Positions 32,663-43,741 of a DNA stretch of 64,000 nt are shown here, piece after piece. The notes under the pieces are model-generated. The model saw only the letters and a program-made list of their open reading frames with translations. It had not been told where the DNA came from and made no database searches. Numbering within the stretch: the stretch's first letter is position 1; each line of letters begins with the position of its first letter. The stretch comes from DASQZT01 sp035638575 (GTDB taxonomy: Bacteria > Acidobacteriota > Terriglobia > Bryobacterales > Bryobacteraceae): assembly GCA_035638575.1 (NCBI GenBank), contig DASQZT010000019.1:1-64000 (forward strand), written 5' to 3'. A program made the position numbers and the translations under genes.

Positions 32663-32992
32663 GTGAGCAAGCCGACGACGCTTTTACAGGGCACGCTGGA
32701 CGTGCTGATTCTCAAGATCCTCGATCCCGAGCCCAGGACCGGCTGGACCATCTCGCAACGCCTGCGCCAAATGTCGAACGAAACGCTGCAGGCCAGCCAC
32801 GGATCGCTGTATCCGGCGCTGCACAAGCTGGAGCACGAGGGCTGGATTCGCGGCGAATGGAAGGAGACGCACACCGGGCGCCCGGCCAAGTTCTATTCGC
32901 TCACCCGGGCCGGCCGGCGCCAGCTTCGCCTGGAATCGGCGAACTGGACGCGGCTGTCGGCGGCGGTCAACGGGATTCTGGAATCGGCTTGA
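32663..32992 (+). CDS. PadR-family transcriptional regulator
   Basis: The 109-residue protein starts at GTG with AGGAGG at 32653-32658. It is a winged-helix regulator of the PadR s1 type: LLQGTLDVLILKIL, SQRLRQMS, the recognition helix QASHGSLYPALHKLEHEGWI and the wing GRPAKFYSLTRAGRRQL. In Acidobacteria these genes regularly precede a MacB-like permease, as here (nine bases to the ABC permease gene), and probably repress the pair until an inducer, often a toxic or antibiotic-like compound, is bound. The palindrome in its promoter supports autoregulation. Confidence 0.9.
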   Translation: MSKPTTLLQGTLDVLILKILDPEPRTGWTISQRLRQMSNETLQASHGSLYPALHKLEHEGWIRGEWKETHTGRPAKFYSLTRAGRRQLRLESANWTRLSAAVNGILESA

Positions 32993-33001
32993 GGATATGG
33001 C

Positions 33002-35629
33002 ATGCGCTGGCTCCAAAAACTGTCGCTGAGATTGCGGGCCGCGTTGCGGAGGCCGCAGGTGGAGCGCGAGAGGGAAGCGGAACTGGCCGAACATCTCGAA
33101 TGCGAAACCGAGGAACTGATGGACCTCGGGGCGCCATCCACCGAGGCGCGCCGGCGGGCCGCCGCGACCATGGGCCGGATGGATGCCATCAAGGAGGAGT
33201 GCCGGGATTCGCGCGGCACAGTGGGTTGGGAACAACTCAAGCAGGACGTCTCGTTCGGCATCCGCCTGCTCTTGAAAAATCGGACCCACTCGTCTTTGGC
33301 GCTGGCGACCATGGCCCTCGGCATCGGCTCGACCACCGCGGTGTTCAGCCTGGTCGACGGCGTCCTGCTCCGGCCGCTGGCTTTCCCCGCCCCGGAACGT
33401 CTGTTCCACGCCGACGACGTCGGCATGCGCGGGCCTTTCGACACCATTCGCGCCAACAGCCGCCTGGCCGACTATGCCGCCCACTTCGGCGTGCGCGCCT
33501 TCAGCACGAAGGGCCGGGACTGGCCGGAGCGCGTGAAGGGCAGCGAAGTGTCGGCGAATTTCTTCGCGGTGCTGGGCGTCAGCCCTCTCGCCGGGCGCAC
33601 CTTTCAGGCGGGTGAAGACCGGCCGGGGAAGCTGCGCGTCGTGGTCCTGAGCCATGCCTTCTGGGCGCAGCGGTACGGCGCGCGGCCGGACGCGATCGGA
33701 CAGCAGTTGACGCTGGATGAGGCGGGCTACGAAATCATCGGAGTGATGCCCGCGGGGTTTCAGTATCCGGCGGCAGCGGTGAACTTCTGGATACCGATGC
33801 GACTCGATCCGCGGGACGCCGGCGAGTACTGGGGTTCGGGCGGGCTCACGTCTTTCGCGCGGCTGCGCGACGGCGTGGCGCCCGAGGCGGCGCAATCGGA
33901 GCTGCAGGCCTGGATTCCGCGCATCCGCGCCATGTTCCCCTGGCGGATGCCGGACGCGTGGGGACTGGACGCCGGACTGACGGGGTTGCGGGACCACCTG
34001 GTGGCAGGCGCCAAGGTGAGAAGCCTGCTGCTGCTCGGCGTCGTCGCGCTGGTGCTGCTGATCGCGATCGTCAACGTGGTGAACCTGACGATCGGCCAGA
34101 CGGCGGCGCGGCAGAGGGAACTGGCGCTGCGCGCATCGTTGGGCGCCACGGCGGGCCGGCTGGCGCGGCAACTGCTGGCCGAAGCCGCGGTGCTCGCGGC
34201 GATTGGCGGAGTGCTGGGAACGCTGCTGGCTTTCGGCCAGTTGGCGCTGCTGAAGCACTGGCTGCCAGCGGATACGCCGCGACTTGCCGAGGTCGCAATC
34301 GACCAGCGCGTTCTGGCGTTCACCGCGGCGATCTCTCTCGGAAGCGGCTTGCTGTTCGGCCTCCTGCCCGCATGGAAGGCGCGCCCGGTGCGATCGCTCA
34401 CCGCGATCGAGGACGGCCGCTCGACCCCGGGCGCCAGGGGATTGCGGACGGACGCCGTGCTGGTGATGACCGAGGCGGCCTTTGCCACCATCCTGTTGGT
34501 CGGCGCGGGCCTGCTGCTGCGCAGCTTGTGGACCATGCTACAGGTCGACCCCGGGTTCCGGGTGGAGTCGGTGGTCACCGCCCAGCTCAGTCCGGGGCGC
34601 GCCGCGGCAGCGTCGCTGGAGAAGACGCTGGCGGTGTACGAGCAGGTACGCAGCAAGCTGGCCGGGCAACCGGGAGTGATGAACGTGGCGGCGATGAACG
34701 TGCTGCCGTTGACGCCGGAGTTCTCGGCGTTTGCCGCGGCGATCGAGGACCACCCTCGTCCGGCGCAGGAGCCGCAGTACGTGCTGTGGAGCACGGCGGT
34801 GACGCCCGAGCACCTGGCAACGTTGAGCGTCCGCCTGTTGCAGGGCCGCGGTTTTACGGGCGCGGACCGCAAGGGGGCGGAGCTTGTGGTGCTGATCAGC
34901 CGGGCGACCGCCCGCCGCTACTGGCCCGACCGAAGTCCGATCGGGCGACGGCTGAAGCCGGTGTGGGACAAGGAATGGCGCACGATCGTGGGGGTGGTGG
35001 ACGACGTGAGGAATTTCAGTATGACCGGACCGCCGGAATGGGTGGACGGAGAAGTTTATCTCCCCATGGCGCAGGCGATATCGACGCCCCAATCGATGGC
35101 GCTGGTGGTTCGCCTGGGGGTGGAACCGGGCGGGTTCGAAAAGCGTCTGCCGGCGATGGTCCAGGAAGTCTGTCCGAACTGCGCGGTAAGCCAGATCGCG
35201 AGAATGGAGACCGTGGTGGCGGCCGCGGTGGCCGCGCCGAGGTCGATGGCGTGGCTGGTGGGCGGCTTCGCGCTGCTGGCGCTGGGATTGGCCGCGGCGG
35301 GGATCTACGGCGTAGTGAGTCACGGCGTGCTTCGGCGGACGCGCGAGTTGGGCGTGCGGCTCGCGCTGGGAGCCAGCCGCGGACGCGTCGCATGGCTGGT
35401 TGTGGGATCGAGCCTGAGTTACACGCTGGTGGGAACGGTGGTTGGCCTGTCGGCATCCTGGGCGCTGGCGCGCCTGGTCAAGTCGCTGCTGTCTGGAATC
35501 GCCGAGCACGATGCGTGGAGCTTCTCGATTCCGCCGATTGTGCTGGCCGCGGCCGGGTTGCTCGCGAGCCTGGCGCCGATGTGCCGGGCGGTCAGGATCG
35601 ACCCGGCGCAATCGCTGAGAGAGGGATAG
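33002..35629 (+). CDS. MacB-like ABC transporter permease ('acidobacterial orphan permease')
   Basis: The 875-residue inner-membrane protein has a permease prefix domain (residues about 10-75, with LRAALRRPQVEREREAELAEHLE), then FtsX/MacB architecture: a transmembrane helix at about 100-120, a large extracytoplasmic MacB_PCD domain, three helices with an FtsX domain (about 340-460), a second periplasmic domain, and the C-terminal FtsX domain (LAAAGIYGVVSHGVLRRTRELGVRLALGASRGR). It ends with the consensus VRIDPAQSLREG. No ATPase gene is adjacent, hence 'orphan'. These duplicated permeases are characteristic of Solibacter-type genomes. It probably works with an ABC ATPase elsewhere in efflux or lipoprotein handling. 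Confidence 0.9.
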   Translation: MRWLQKLSLRLRAALRRPQVEREREAELAEHLECETEELMDLGAPSTEARRRAAATMGRMDAIKEECRDSRGTVGWEQLKQDVSFGIRLLLKNRTHSSLALATMALGIGSTTAVFSLVDGVLLRPLAFPAPERLFHADDVGMRGPFDTIRANSRLADYAAHFGVRAFSTKGRDWPERVKGSEVSANFFAVLGVSPLAGRTFQAGEDRPGKLRVVVLSHAFWAQRYGARPDAIGQQLTLDEAGYEIIGVMPAGFQYPAAAVNFWIPMRLDPRDAGEYWGSGGLTSFARLRDGVAPEAAQSELQAWIPRIRAMFPWRMPDAWGLDAGLTGLRDHLVAGAKVRSLLLLGVVALVLLIAIVNVVNLTIGQTAARQRELALRASLGATAGRLARQLLAEAAVLAAIGGVLGTLLAFGQLALLKHWLPADTPRLAEVAIDQRVLAFTAAISLGSGLLFGLLPAWKARPVRSLTAIEDGRSTPGARGLRTDAVLVMTEAAFATILLVGAGLLLRSLWTMLQVDPGFRVESVVTAQLSPGRAAAASLEKTLAVYEQVRSKLAGQPGVMNVAAMNVLPLTPEFSAFAAAIEDHPRPAQEPQYVLWSTAVTPEHLATLSVRLLQGRGFTGADRKGAELVVLISRATARRYWPDRSPIGRRLKPVWDKEWRTIVGVVDDVRNFSMTGPPEWVDGEVYLPMAQAISTPQSMALVVRLGVEPGGFEKRLPAMVQEVCPNCAVSQIARMETVVAAAVAAPRSMAWLVGGFALLALGLAAAGIYGVVSHGVLRRTRELGVRLALGASRGRVAWLVVGSSLSYTLVGTVVGLSASWALARLVKSLLSGIAEHDAWSFSIPPIVLAAAGLLASLAPMCRAVRIDPAQSLREG

Positions 35630-35632
35630 ACA

Positions 35633-35758
35633 GCTCCCTAAGAAGCGGAAAGAATTTGGTCGCAGATGAACACGGATGGACACGGATAACAAGACAAGGG
35701 AGTTATCGGCGTTAATCTGCGTTCATCGGCGGCTTTCCTTGATGTTTCACGGCTTCTA
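35633..35758. repeat. ~125-base imperfect palindromic dispersed repeat, copy 1
   Basis: The arms CGCAGATGAACACGGAT and ATCTGCGTTCATCGGCG, plus GATAAC/GTTATC and outer GGAAAG/CTTTCC, can pair into a long hairpin. A second full copy is at 49384-49493 in the same orientation, and a truncated left end occurs at 51934-51962. It lies right after the permease stop. Confidence 0.8.
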
Positions 35759-35812
35759 ACGGGCGTGCGCGCGTATCAGGGCGTCGAGGGCGGCTCAGAT
35801 GTAAACTTCAGT

Positions 35813-36058
35813 ATGGTGAGAAACAAGGATTCCGCCGCACGAGTCAAGCTGGCCGGCCGCATTCTGACCCAGATTCGACGCGGTGAAGGCCAGTCAATCG
35901 TTTTTGATGAGATCGCCCAACTTCGTTCTCTCGCCGAATCCGCTGAGGAGTTCGCGATGCCTGTCGATCAACTTGCGCAAACGGTGATCGAACGAGAGCG
36001 AAAGCGGATGGGAATCCCTTCTCCGCAGCATGGCGACTGGCCCACGGGACGTAACTGA
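35813..36058 (+). CDS. Small hypothetical protein
   Basis: An 81-residue frame from the ATG at 35813 (a GTG at 35765 is an alternative). It is Arg/Glu-rich and helical in character, with LAGRILTQIRRGEGQSIVFD and MPVDQLAQTVIERERKR; no signal peptide and no known motif. It lies alone, tail to tail with the atp operon. Composition fits a real cytoplasmic protein, but there is no strong ribosome binding site. Confidence 0.4.
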   Translation: MVRNKDSAARVKLAGRILTQIRRGEGQSIVFDEIAQLRSLAESAEEFAMPVDQLAQTVIERERKRMGIPSPQHGDWPTGRN

Positions 36059-36091
36059 CACAAGACCACGGGGCGCTGAAAGCGGTGCCGG

Positions 36092-36496
36092 CTATTTCTT
36101 TTCGGCGGCTTCGATGCGGGCTTGCGCGCGCATCATGGCATCCAGGGCGGCGGCGGGGTCGATGCCGATCGACGGGTTCATGATCAGGTCCTGAGCGCGC
36201 TGGAAGGCGGCTTTGGCGCGCTGGACATCGATCTCCTCGGCGCGCTCGGCGGTGTCGGCCAACACCCGCACGTGGCCGGGCAGGACTTCCAGAAAACCAC
36301 CGTTGACGGAAAGATATCGACGGCCGGCGCCGGCCGCGTAGCTCAGAAAGCCGGTGCCCAGGAGGCCCAGCAGGGGCGCATGGCCGGGGAGAATTCCCAG
36401 GTAGCCGTCCTTGGCGGGAAGCTGCACGTCGGCCACTTGTTCGCGCACCAGCAGGCGCTCGGGCGTGACGACTTCCAGTTCGATCAGCTCGGGCAT
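36092..36496 (-). CDS. atpC: ATP synthase F1 epsilon subunit
   Basis: 134 residues, the normal size. The N-terminal beta-sandwich shows MPELIELEVVTPERLLV, GYLGILPGHAPLLGLL and YLSVNGGFLEVLPGHVRVLAD, and a C-terminal helical hairpin follows (ERAEEIDVQRAKAAFQRAQD). It forms the rotating central stalk with gamma and can inhibit the ATPase. The ATG at 36496 is two bases after the beta-subunit stop. Last gene of the operon. Confidence 0.95.
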   Translation of the reverse strand: MPELIELEVVTPERLLVREQVADVQLPAKDGYLGILPGHAPLLGLLGTGFLSYAAGAGRRYLSVNGGFLEVLPGHVRVLADTAERAEEIDVQRAKAAFQRAQDLIMNPSIGIDPAAALDAMMRAQARIEAAEKK

Positions 36497-36498
36497 GA

Positions 36499-37944
36499 TC
36501 AGGCCTTCGCCAGCGCGGCGGCGCGCTCCAGCACTTCTTCGATGGTCCCTTGCATGTAGAAGGCCTGCTCGGGAATGTTGTCGTGCTTGCCATCCACGAT
36601 TTCCCGGAAGCCGCGGATGGTGTCGGCCAGCTTGACGTACTTGCCGGGGAATCCGGTGAACTGCTCGGCCACGTGGAAAGGCTGCGAAAGGAAGCGCTGG
36701 ATCTTGCGGGCGCGCGATACGCTGAGCTTGTCTTCGTCGGAAAGCTCGTCGATGCCGAGAATGGCGATGATGTCCTGGAGGTCCTTGTAGCGTTGCAGAA
36801 CGCCCTTCACGGCTTGCGCGCACTGGTAGTGGTCCTCGCCGAGGATCAGCGGGTCGAGAATGCGCGAGGTGGAAGCCAGCGGATCGACCGCCGGATAGAT
36901 GCCCAGCGAAGCGATCTCGCGAGAGAGGTTGGTGGTGGCGTCGAGGTGCGCGAAGGCGGTGGCGGGGGCGGGATCGGTGTAGTCGTCGGCAGGCACGTAG
37001 ATGGCCTGCACGGAGGTGATGGAGCCCTTCTTGGTGGAGGTGATGCGCTCCTGCAATTCGCCCATTTCGGTGGCGAGGTTGGGCTGGTATCCCACGGCGG
37101 AAGGCATGCGGCCCAGCAGCGCGGACACTTCCGAGCCGGCCTGGGTGAAACGGAAAATGTTGTCGATGAACAGGAGCACGTCCTGGCCCTCTTCGTCGCG
37201 GAAGTACTCGGCGACGGTGAGGCCAGTGAGGCCCACGCGCAGGCGCGCTCCGGGCGGTTCGGTCATCTGGCCGTAGATGAGCGCGCACTTGGACTTGGTC
37301 CAGTCGTGGGGGTCGATGACGCCGGATTCCTGCATTTCCAGCCACAGGTCGTTGCCTTCGCGGGTTCGCTCGCCCACGCCGGAGAAGACCGAGACGCCGC
37401 CGTGCTTGGTGGCGATGTTGTTGATGAGCTCCTGGATGATGACGGTCTTGCCCACTCCCGCGCCGCCGAAGAGGCCGATCTTGCCGCCGCGCAGGTAAGG
37501 CTCGATGAGGTCGATGACCTTGATGCCGGTCTCGAACATCTCGAGGCGCGTGGACTGCTCTTCGAAAGAGGGGGCGGGGCGGTGAATGGAGTAGAACGTT
37601 TTGGCGTTCAGCGGGCCCATGTTGTCCACGGGCTGGCCGATGACGTTGAGCACGCGGCCCAGGGTCTCCTTCCCCACGGGAACTTCCACTGGATGACCGA
37701 GGCTGATGGCCTTCATGCCGCGCACCAGGCCTTCGGTGGGCTGGAGCGCGATGGTGCGGACGCGGCCTTCGCCGATGTGCTGCTGCACTTCGCAGATGAT
37801 GTCGATGGGCTCGGGCGAGTCGAACCCTTCGCTGGTGATGCGGATGGCCGTGTAGACCAGGGGAATCTGCCCCTCGGGGAATTCGCAATCCACGGCGGGT
37901 CCGGCCACCTGGACTACCTTGCCGACTACCACATTGCTAGACAT
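36499..37944 (-). CDS. atpD: ATP synthase F1 beta subunit
   Basis: The catalytic subunit, 481 residues with the start at 37944 (GGAGAG four bases before; an ATG six codons earlier is possible). Walker A is GGAGVGKT (160-167); also present are GVGERTREGNDL with the catalytic Glu, ALIYGQMTEPPGAR, DVLLFIDNIFRFTQAG (Walker B) and the DELSDEDKL C-terminal motif equivalent to DELSEEDK. It forms the alpha3beta3 head and makes ATP from ADP and phosphate. Confidence 0.97.
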   Translation of the reverse strand: MSSNVVVGKVVQVAGPAVDCEFPEGQIPLVYTAIRITSEGFDSPEPIDIICEVQQHIGEGRVRTIALQPTEGLVRGMKAISLGHPVEVPVGKETLGRVLNVIGQPVDNMGPLNAKTFYSIHRPAPSFEEQSTRLEMFETGIKVIDLIEPYLRGGKIGLFGGAGVGKTVIIQELINNIATKHGGVSVFSGVGERTREGNDLWLEMQESGVIDPHDWTKSKCALIYGQMTEPPGARLRVGLTGLTVAEYFRDEEGQDVLLFIDNIFRFTQAGSEVSALLGRMPSAVGYQPNLATEMGELQERITSTKKGSITSVQAIYVPADDYTDPAPATAFAHLDATTNLSREIASLGIYPAVDPLASTSRILDPLILGEDHYQCAQAVKGVLQRYKDLQDIIAILGIDELSDEDKLSVSRARKIQRFLSQPFHVAEQFTGFPGKYVKLADTIRGFREIVDGKHDNIPEQAFYMQGTIEEVLERAAALAKA

Positions 37945-37980
37945 AAGACTCTCCGTTTCCATCCGGCGCGGAGCGGTGTT

Positions 37981-40369
<2,389 letters not shown>

Positions 40370-40385
40370 AGTTCCTTCTGTCCGG

Positions 40386-40940
40386 TTACCCTTCCATGCT
40401 CAGGCGGCGCTGGAGTCCCTGGAGCTGTCCGCGCACCGAGCCATCGTAGACGGTGGAGCCGATGCGCGCCACGACGCCGCCGATGAGCGCCTGGTCCACC
40501 GCGAACCGCATGCGAATGCGCTTGCCGGTGAGCCGCTCCAGGCAGGCGGTGAGGGCGGAGCGTTGATCGTCCGTGAGCTCCCGCGCCGAGGCGACTTCGG
40601 CCCGCGCGAAGCCCAGCCGCTCGTCCAGCACCGTCTCAAAGGTTTGGATGATCTCGGACAAGGAAGCGATGCGGCGATGGTCGATCAGCACGAACAGGAA
40701 ATTGCGCGAGATGCGGGAGAGGGCGAGGATTTCGGCGATGCGGCCGACGACGGCTTTTTTCCGGCTGCCCGGCACGGCCGGAGTGACGAGCGCGTTGCGC
40801 AGCTCGGCCGAGGAGCCCAGAGCGGATTCGAAGGCGCGTAACTCCGAAATTGCGTCCTGGGGCGGCAGCGGGGAACCCGGCGCGGCGACCACATCGGCGA
40901 GGGCGTTGGCGTATCGTGTGGTTACGGCAGAGAGTGTCAT
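40386..40940 (-). CDS. atpH: ATP synthase delta subunit
   Basis: 184 residues from the ATG at 40940, which overlaps the b-subunit stop by four bases. Family features are RYANALADV near the N-terminus, LVTPAVPGSRKKAVVGRI in the middle and the C-terminal segment RIRMRFAVDQALIGGVVARI with YDGSVRGQLQGLQRRL. It links the peripheral stalk to F1. Confidence 0.93.
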   Translation of the reverse strand: MTLSAVTTRYANALADVVAAPGSPLPPQDAISELRAFESALGSSAELRNALVTPAVPGSRKKAVVGRIAEILALSRISRNFLFVLIDHRRIASLSEIIQTFETVLDERLGFARAEVASARELTDDQRSALTACLERLTGKRIRMRFAVDQALIGGVVARIGSTVYDGSVRGQLQGLQRRLSMEG

Positions 40941-41506
40941 TGCAGGTGGCGGACAAATCCCCGGACCATCGCGTCTTGCGCGCCGGGCGTCATGCGGTCG
41001 TGAAGTTTGCGCTCCGCGAGGCCGATGGCCAGCTGGGCCGCGTACCCCTTCAGCTCCAGGCGGGCGGCTTTGCCGGCGGCGGTGATTTCCTGTTCGGAGT
41101 GGTGCTGGAGCTTGGCGATTTCGGCGGCGGTGTGCTGCGCCTGGCGCTCGGTTTCGGCCTGCGCTTCCATCTGGGCGTCCCGGCGCAGGGCGGCAATTTC
41201 GGCTTCGAGGTTGGCCAGGCGGAGATCCACCGCGTCGGCGCGCGCCTGGGCCTCGGAGCGCGCCTCGTCGGCCTCGATGATGTCTTTGCGAATCTGGCGG
41301 GAGCGGGCGGAGAAGAAGGGGCCGGCGTTCTTGCCGGCGAGATAGCCGATGCCGCCCGCCAGGACCAGGAAGTTGGCCCACTTCCAGAGCTGGAGATTGC
41401 CGCTTTCGGCCTTGCCGGAGGATTCGGACTTGCCTTCCGGCGCCTTGGTTTCCTGGGCGAACATGGCGATCGAGAAGAGCACGGCGAGTGCGGCCAGGCG
41501 TTTCAT
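40937..41506 (-). CDS. atpF: ATP synthase Fo b subunit with signal-like N-terminus
   Basis: 189 residues. One membrane helix (LWKWANFLVLAGGIGYLAG, about 40-58) is followed by a long charged coiled coil (SRQIRKDIIEADEARSEAQA onward) and a C-terminal helix. Before the membrane helix there is an additional hydrophobic stretch MKRLAALAVLFSIAMFAQE that looks like a signal peptide plus a Ser/Lys/Glu linker. This N-terminal extension is unusual for E. coli-type b but, from memory, known in acidobacterial and delta-proteobacterial b subunits. It forms the peripheral stalk with the b' protein encoded just before it. Confidence 0.88.
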   Translation of the reverse strand: MKRLAALAVLFSIAMFAQETKAPEGKSESSGKAESGNLQLWKWANFLVLAGGIGYLAGKNAGPFFSARSRQIRKDIIEADEARSEAQARADAVDLRLANLEAEIAALRRDAQMEAQAETERQAQHTAAEIAKLQHHSEQEITAAGKAARLELKGYAAQLAIGLAERKLHDRMTPGAQDAMVRGFVRHLQ

Positions 41507-41952
41507 GCGGCGCTCCGCCTGAAGATGGATTCCGTGATCTGGTTGGCCAGCATGTCGCTCTGATGTTCCAGGCCGGCTTTGACGCCTTCGACGTCCTTGG
41601 CAAGCTGCTGCCGGGCCTCTTCCACGAGGGCGCCGGCTTGTTCGCGGGCGAGGGCCAGCGCGGCGGCTTCGCGCTCCTGCAATTCGCGATGGATTTGATC
41701 CTGCCGCTGGTACACCTCGGCGCGGGCGGCGCGTATGGCGGCCTGGTACTCGGCGGTCTTGGCGGCGGCGCGCTCCAGGCTCTGGGCGGCCAACTGGCGG
41801 GCGCCCTGGGTGGCCTCGTAGCGGCGGCGCAACACCTTTTCGAGAGGCTTGAAAAAGACGGCCTTGAGATAGAGGGTGAGGAGAATAACCAGAATGAACG
41901 TGGGCACTGCTTTCAGCAGTAATCCGCCCAATTGGTGCAGCGTTTCTTCCAT
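41503..41952 (-). CDS. ATP synthase Fo b' subunit
   Basis: 149 residues: an N-terminal membrane helix (LLKAVPTFILVILLTLYLKAV), PLEKVLRRRYEATQGAR, then a long Ala/Glu/Gln-rich coiled coil. This is a second b-type stalk subunit, as in photosynthetic bacteria and some others where b and b' form a heterodimer. It is the first gene of the operon, and the promoter should lie in 41953-42066. Genes for subunits a and c do not precede it; the upstream neighbour is an AI-2E-type transporter. Confidence 0.88.
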   Translation of the reverse strand: MEETLHQLGGLLLKAVPTFILVILLTLYLKAVFFKPLEKVLRRRYEATQGARQLAAQSLERAAAKTAEYQAAIRAARAEVYQRQDQIHRELQEREAAALALAREQAGALVEEARQQLAKDVEGVKAGLEHQSDMLANQITESIFRRSAA

Positions 41953-42066
41953 GATTTCAAGGCGAGACGGTGGAAATCTTTTAGAGGATCAGGTTAGCAC
42001 TGGCGCGGAACGGCAGTCAACCGCACTTCGAGGTGGTGCGAGGTGGTGGAACGGGCCAGGACGGGC

Positions 42067-43293
42067 TCAATCGCCGAGGAACTTGCCGATGGGGCGCAAC
42101 TCTTTGACATTGTCGCAGACGGCTTTCAGGCCCGCGGTCAGAGGGATGGCCAGCAGGAGGCCCGGCGCGTCCCAGAGAAAACCCCAGAGCATCAGCGAAA
42201 AGGTCACGATCAGCGGATTCAGGTGGACGCGCGACCCTACGATCTTGGGGTACAGCAGGTTCAGAGCGATCAGGTGCAACATTCCCACCAGGCCGATCAC
42301 CAGGACGTAGGTGGCGAATTGGTTCACCGCCAGCGCCGCGAACAACGGCGGAATCATCGCCAGGGGCAACCCCACGTAAGGGACCAGGCTCATGAAGCCG
42401 CTCAAGGGCCCCACCAGCATGGGGTAGGGCAGATGGATGAACCAAAACATCGCGGAGCTGATGCAGGCCAGCAACAGGCCCAACAGGAAATTGCCGACGA
42501 CGAAGGCCCGCACCATTTCCGCGATGCCTTGCAGGCTGCGCGCAGCCACCAAGCGGTCCTCGCCGTGGAAGAACTGCAGGAAGCTGCGGTTGATGTGGTC
42601 CCGCCAGCTCAACATGAAGTAGACCAGGAACGGAATAAACGAGACCATGAGCAGGATCTGGTAGACGGAGCTGAGGCGCGAATAGATGTAGTCGCCGATG
42701 GCGGTGCGCTCTTCGTGGATCCGCACCTCGGGAATGGCGTTGGGGCCGGAGGGCGCGGCGGCCGGCGGCGGGGGCTCGGCCTTTCTGTTTCGTTTGCGCG
42801 CCTGATCGAGCTGCTGCTGCTGGTTCCGCAAACGGTCCTGTTCCTGCTGGCGCTGCCGCGCCGGGACCAGGAGATCGTAAGTACGGTTTTCGGTGGCCTC
42901 GATTTTCTGGCGGATTCCGTCGACGATATCGCCGATGCGTTCGCCGTATTTCGGGAGGTCGACATAAATGGCGGCCAGTTGGGAGTACGCGCCCATTCCG
43001 ACCACATAGAAAAACGACAGGGCGACGGTGCAGACCAGGAAGCTGGCCAGGCTTCGCGGGAACCGGATGCGCATCAGCAGGGCCACGAAGGGCTCGAGGA
43101 TGAAAGCGATGATCATCGCGGTCAAAGAGACAATGAAGAAGACGCGGCCGAGGTAGAGGATGGCGAAGATCACGCCGGCGGCCACAATGTAGAGGGCCAA
43201 GTGCCGCGCTTCCTGAGCGGCTTTCACGGTGCTGGCGAGAGGCTTGGTGATGAGCGCCACGGCGCAAAGGCAACCTTGACTCGAATGTAACAT
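42067..43293 (-). CDS. AI-2E family transporter/permease (PF01594)
   Basis: 408 residues if the ATG at 43293 is used; GTG at 43260 is an alternative. At least six membrane helices are visible (LYIVAAGVIFAILYLGRVFF, then FIVSLTAMIIAFILEPFVAL, SLASFLVCTVALSFFYVVG, QILLMVSFIPFLVYFML, and the C-terminal group with FVVGNFLLGLLLACI and GPLSGFMSLVPYVGLPLAMI). The last signature PLSGFMSLVPYVG is typical of the family. A large charged insert (about 165-215, Gln/Arg-rich) sits between helices. Members export signalling molecules or act as Na+/H+ antiporters; substrate unknown. The 5' end overlaps the divergent ruvX region. Confidence 0.85.
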   Translation of the reverse strand: MLHSSQGCLCAVALITKPLASTVKAAQEARHLALYIVAAGVIFAILYLGRVFFIVSLTAMIIAFILEPFVALLMRIRFPRSLASFLVCTVALSFFYVVGMGAYSQLAAIYVDLPKYGERIGDIVDGIRQKIEATENRTYDLLVPARQRQQEQDRLRNQQQQLDQARKRNRKAEPPPPAAAPSGPNAIPEVRIHEERTAIGDYIYSRLSSVYQILLMVSFIPFLVYFMLSWRDHINRSFLQFFHGEDRLVAARSLQGIAEMVRAFVVGNFLLGLLLACISSAMFWFIHLPYPMLVGPLSGFMSLVPYVGLPLAMIPPLFAALAVNQFATYVLVIGLVGMLHLIALNLLYPKIVGSRVHLNPLIVTFSLMLWGFLWDAPGLLLAIPLTAGLKAVCDNVKELRPIGKFLGD

Positions 43294-43306
43294 GGCGCCA
43301 TCTATA

Positions 43307-43741
43307 ATGAAATTAGCTTTGACCTCTGAAAAACCCCGCATTCTGGCGTTGGACCTGGGCAAGAAGCGCATCGGCCTGGCCATCAGCGATCCTCTGGGCA
43401 TCACCGCGCAGGGACTGCCCAACCTGGTGCGCAGCAACAAGCGGGCGGACTTCGCGCGGCTGGAACAACTGATCCGCGAGCGCGAGGTGGGCGGCATCCT
43501 GATGGGCAATCCGATCAACATGGGAGGGACCGAAGGGAGGCAGTCGGGGTGGGTGCGGGAGTTCGCCGAGGAGCTGGAGGCGCGCACCGGCCTCGCGGTG
43601 AAGTTGTGGGACGAGCGGCTCACCAGCGTGGAGGCCGGGCGGGTGCTGCGGGAGAGCGGCATCAGCATCGCGAAGCGCGCGGCCGCCGTGGACCGGCTCT
43701 CGGCGGTGATCCTGTTGCAGAGCTATCTCGATTCTTTATGA
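43307..43741 (+). CDS. ruvX: Putative pre-16S rRNA nuclease / Holliday junction resolvase YqgF
   Basis: 144 residues from the ATG at 43307 (an upstream ATG at 43292 shares CATG with the divergent transporter start). RNase H-like fold: ILALDLGKKRIGLAISDPLG with the first catalytic Asp, a GGILMGNPINMGG loop with conserved Gly residues, LWDERLTSVEA with the second acidic residue, and the C-terminal AAVDRLSAVILLQSYLD with the third Asp. It processes the 5' end of 16S rRNA in E. coli. Its stop overlaps the mltG ATG. Confidence 0.9.
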   Translation: MKLALTSEKPRILALDLGKKRIGLAISDPLGITAQGLPNLVRSNKRADFARLEQLIREREVGGILMGNPINMGGTEGRQSGWVREFAEELEARTGLAVKLWDERLTSVEAGRVLRESGISIAKRAAAVDRLSAVILLQSYLDSL

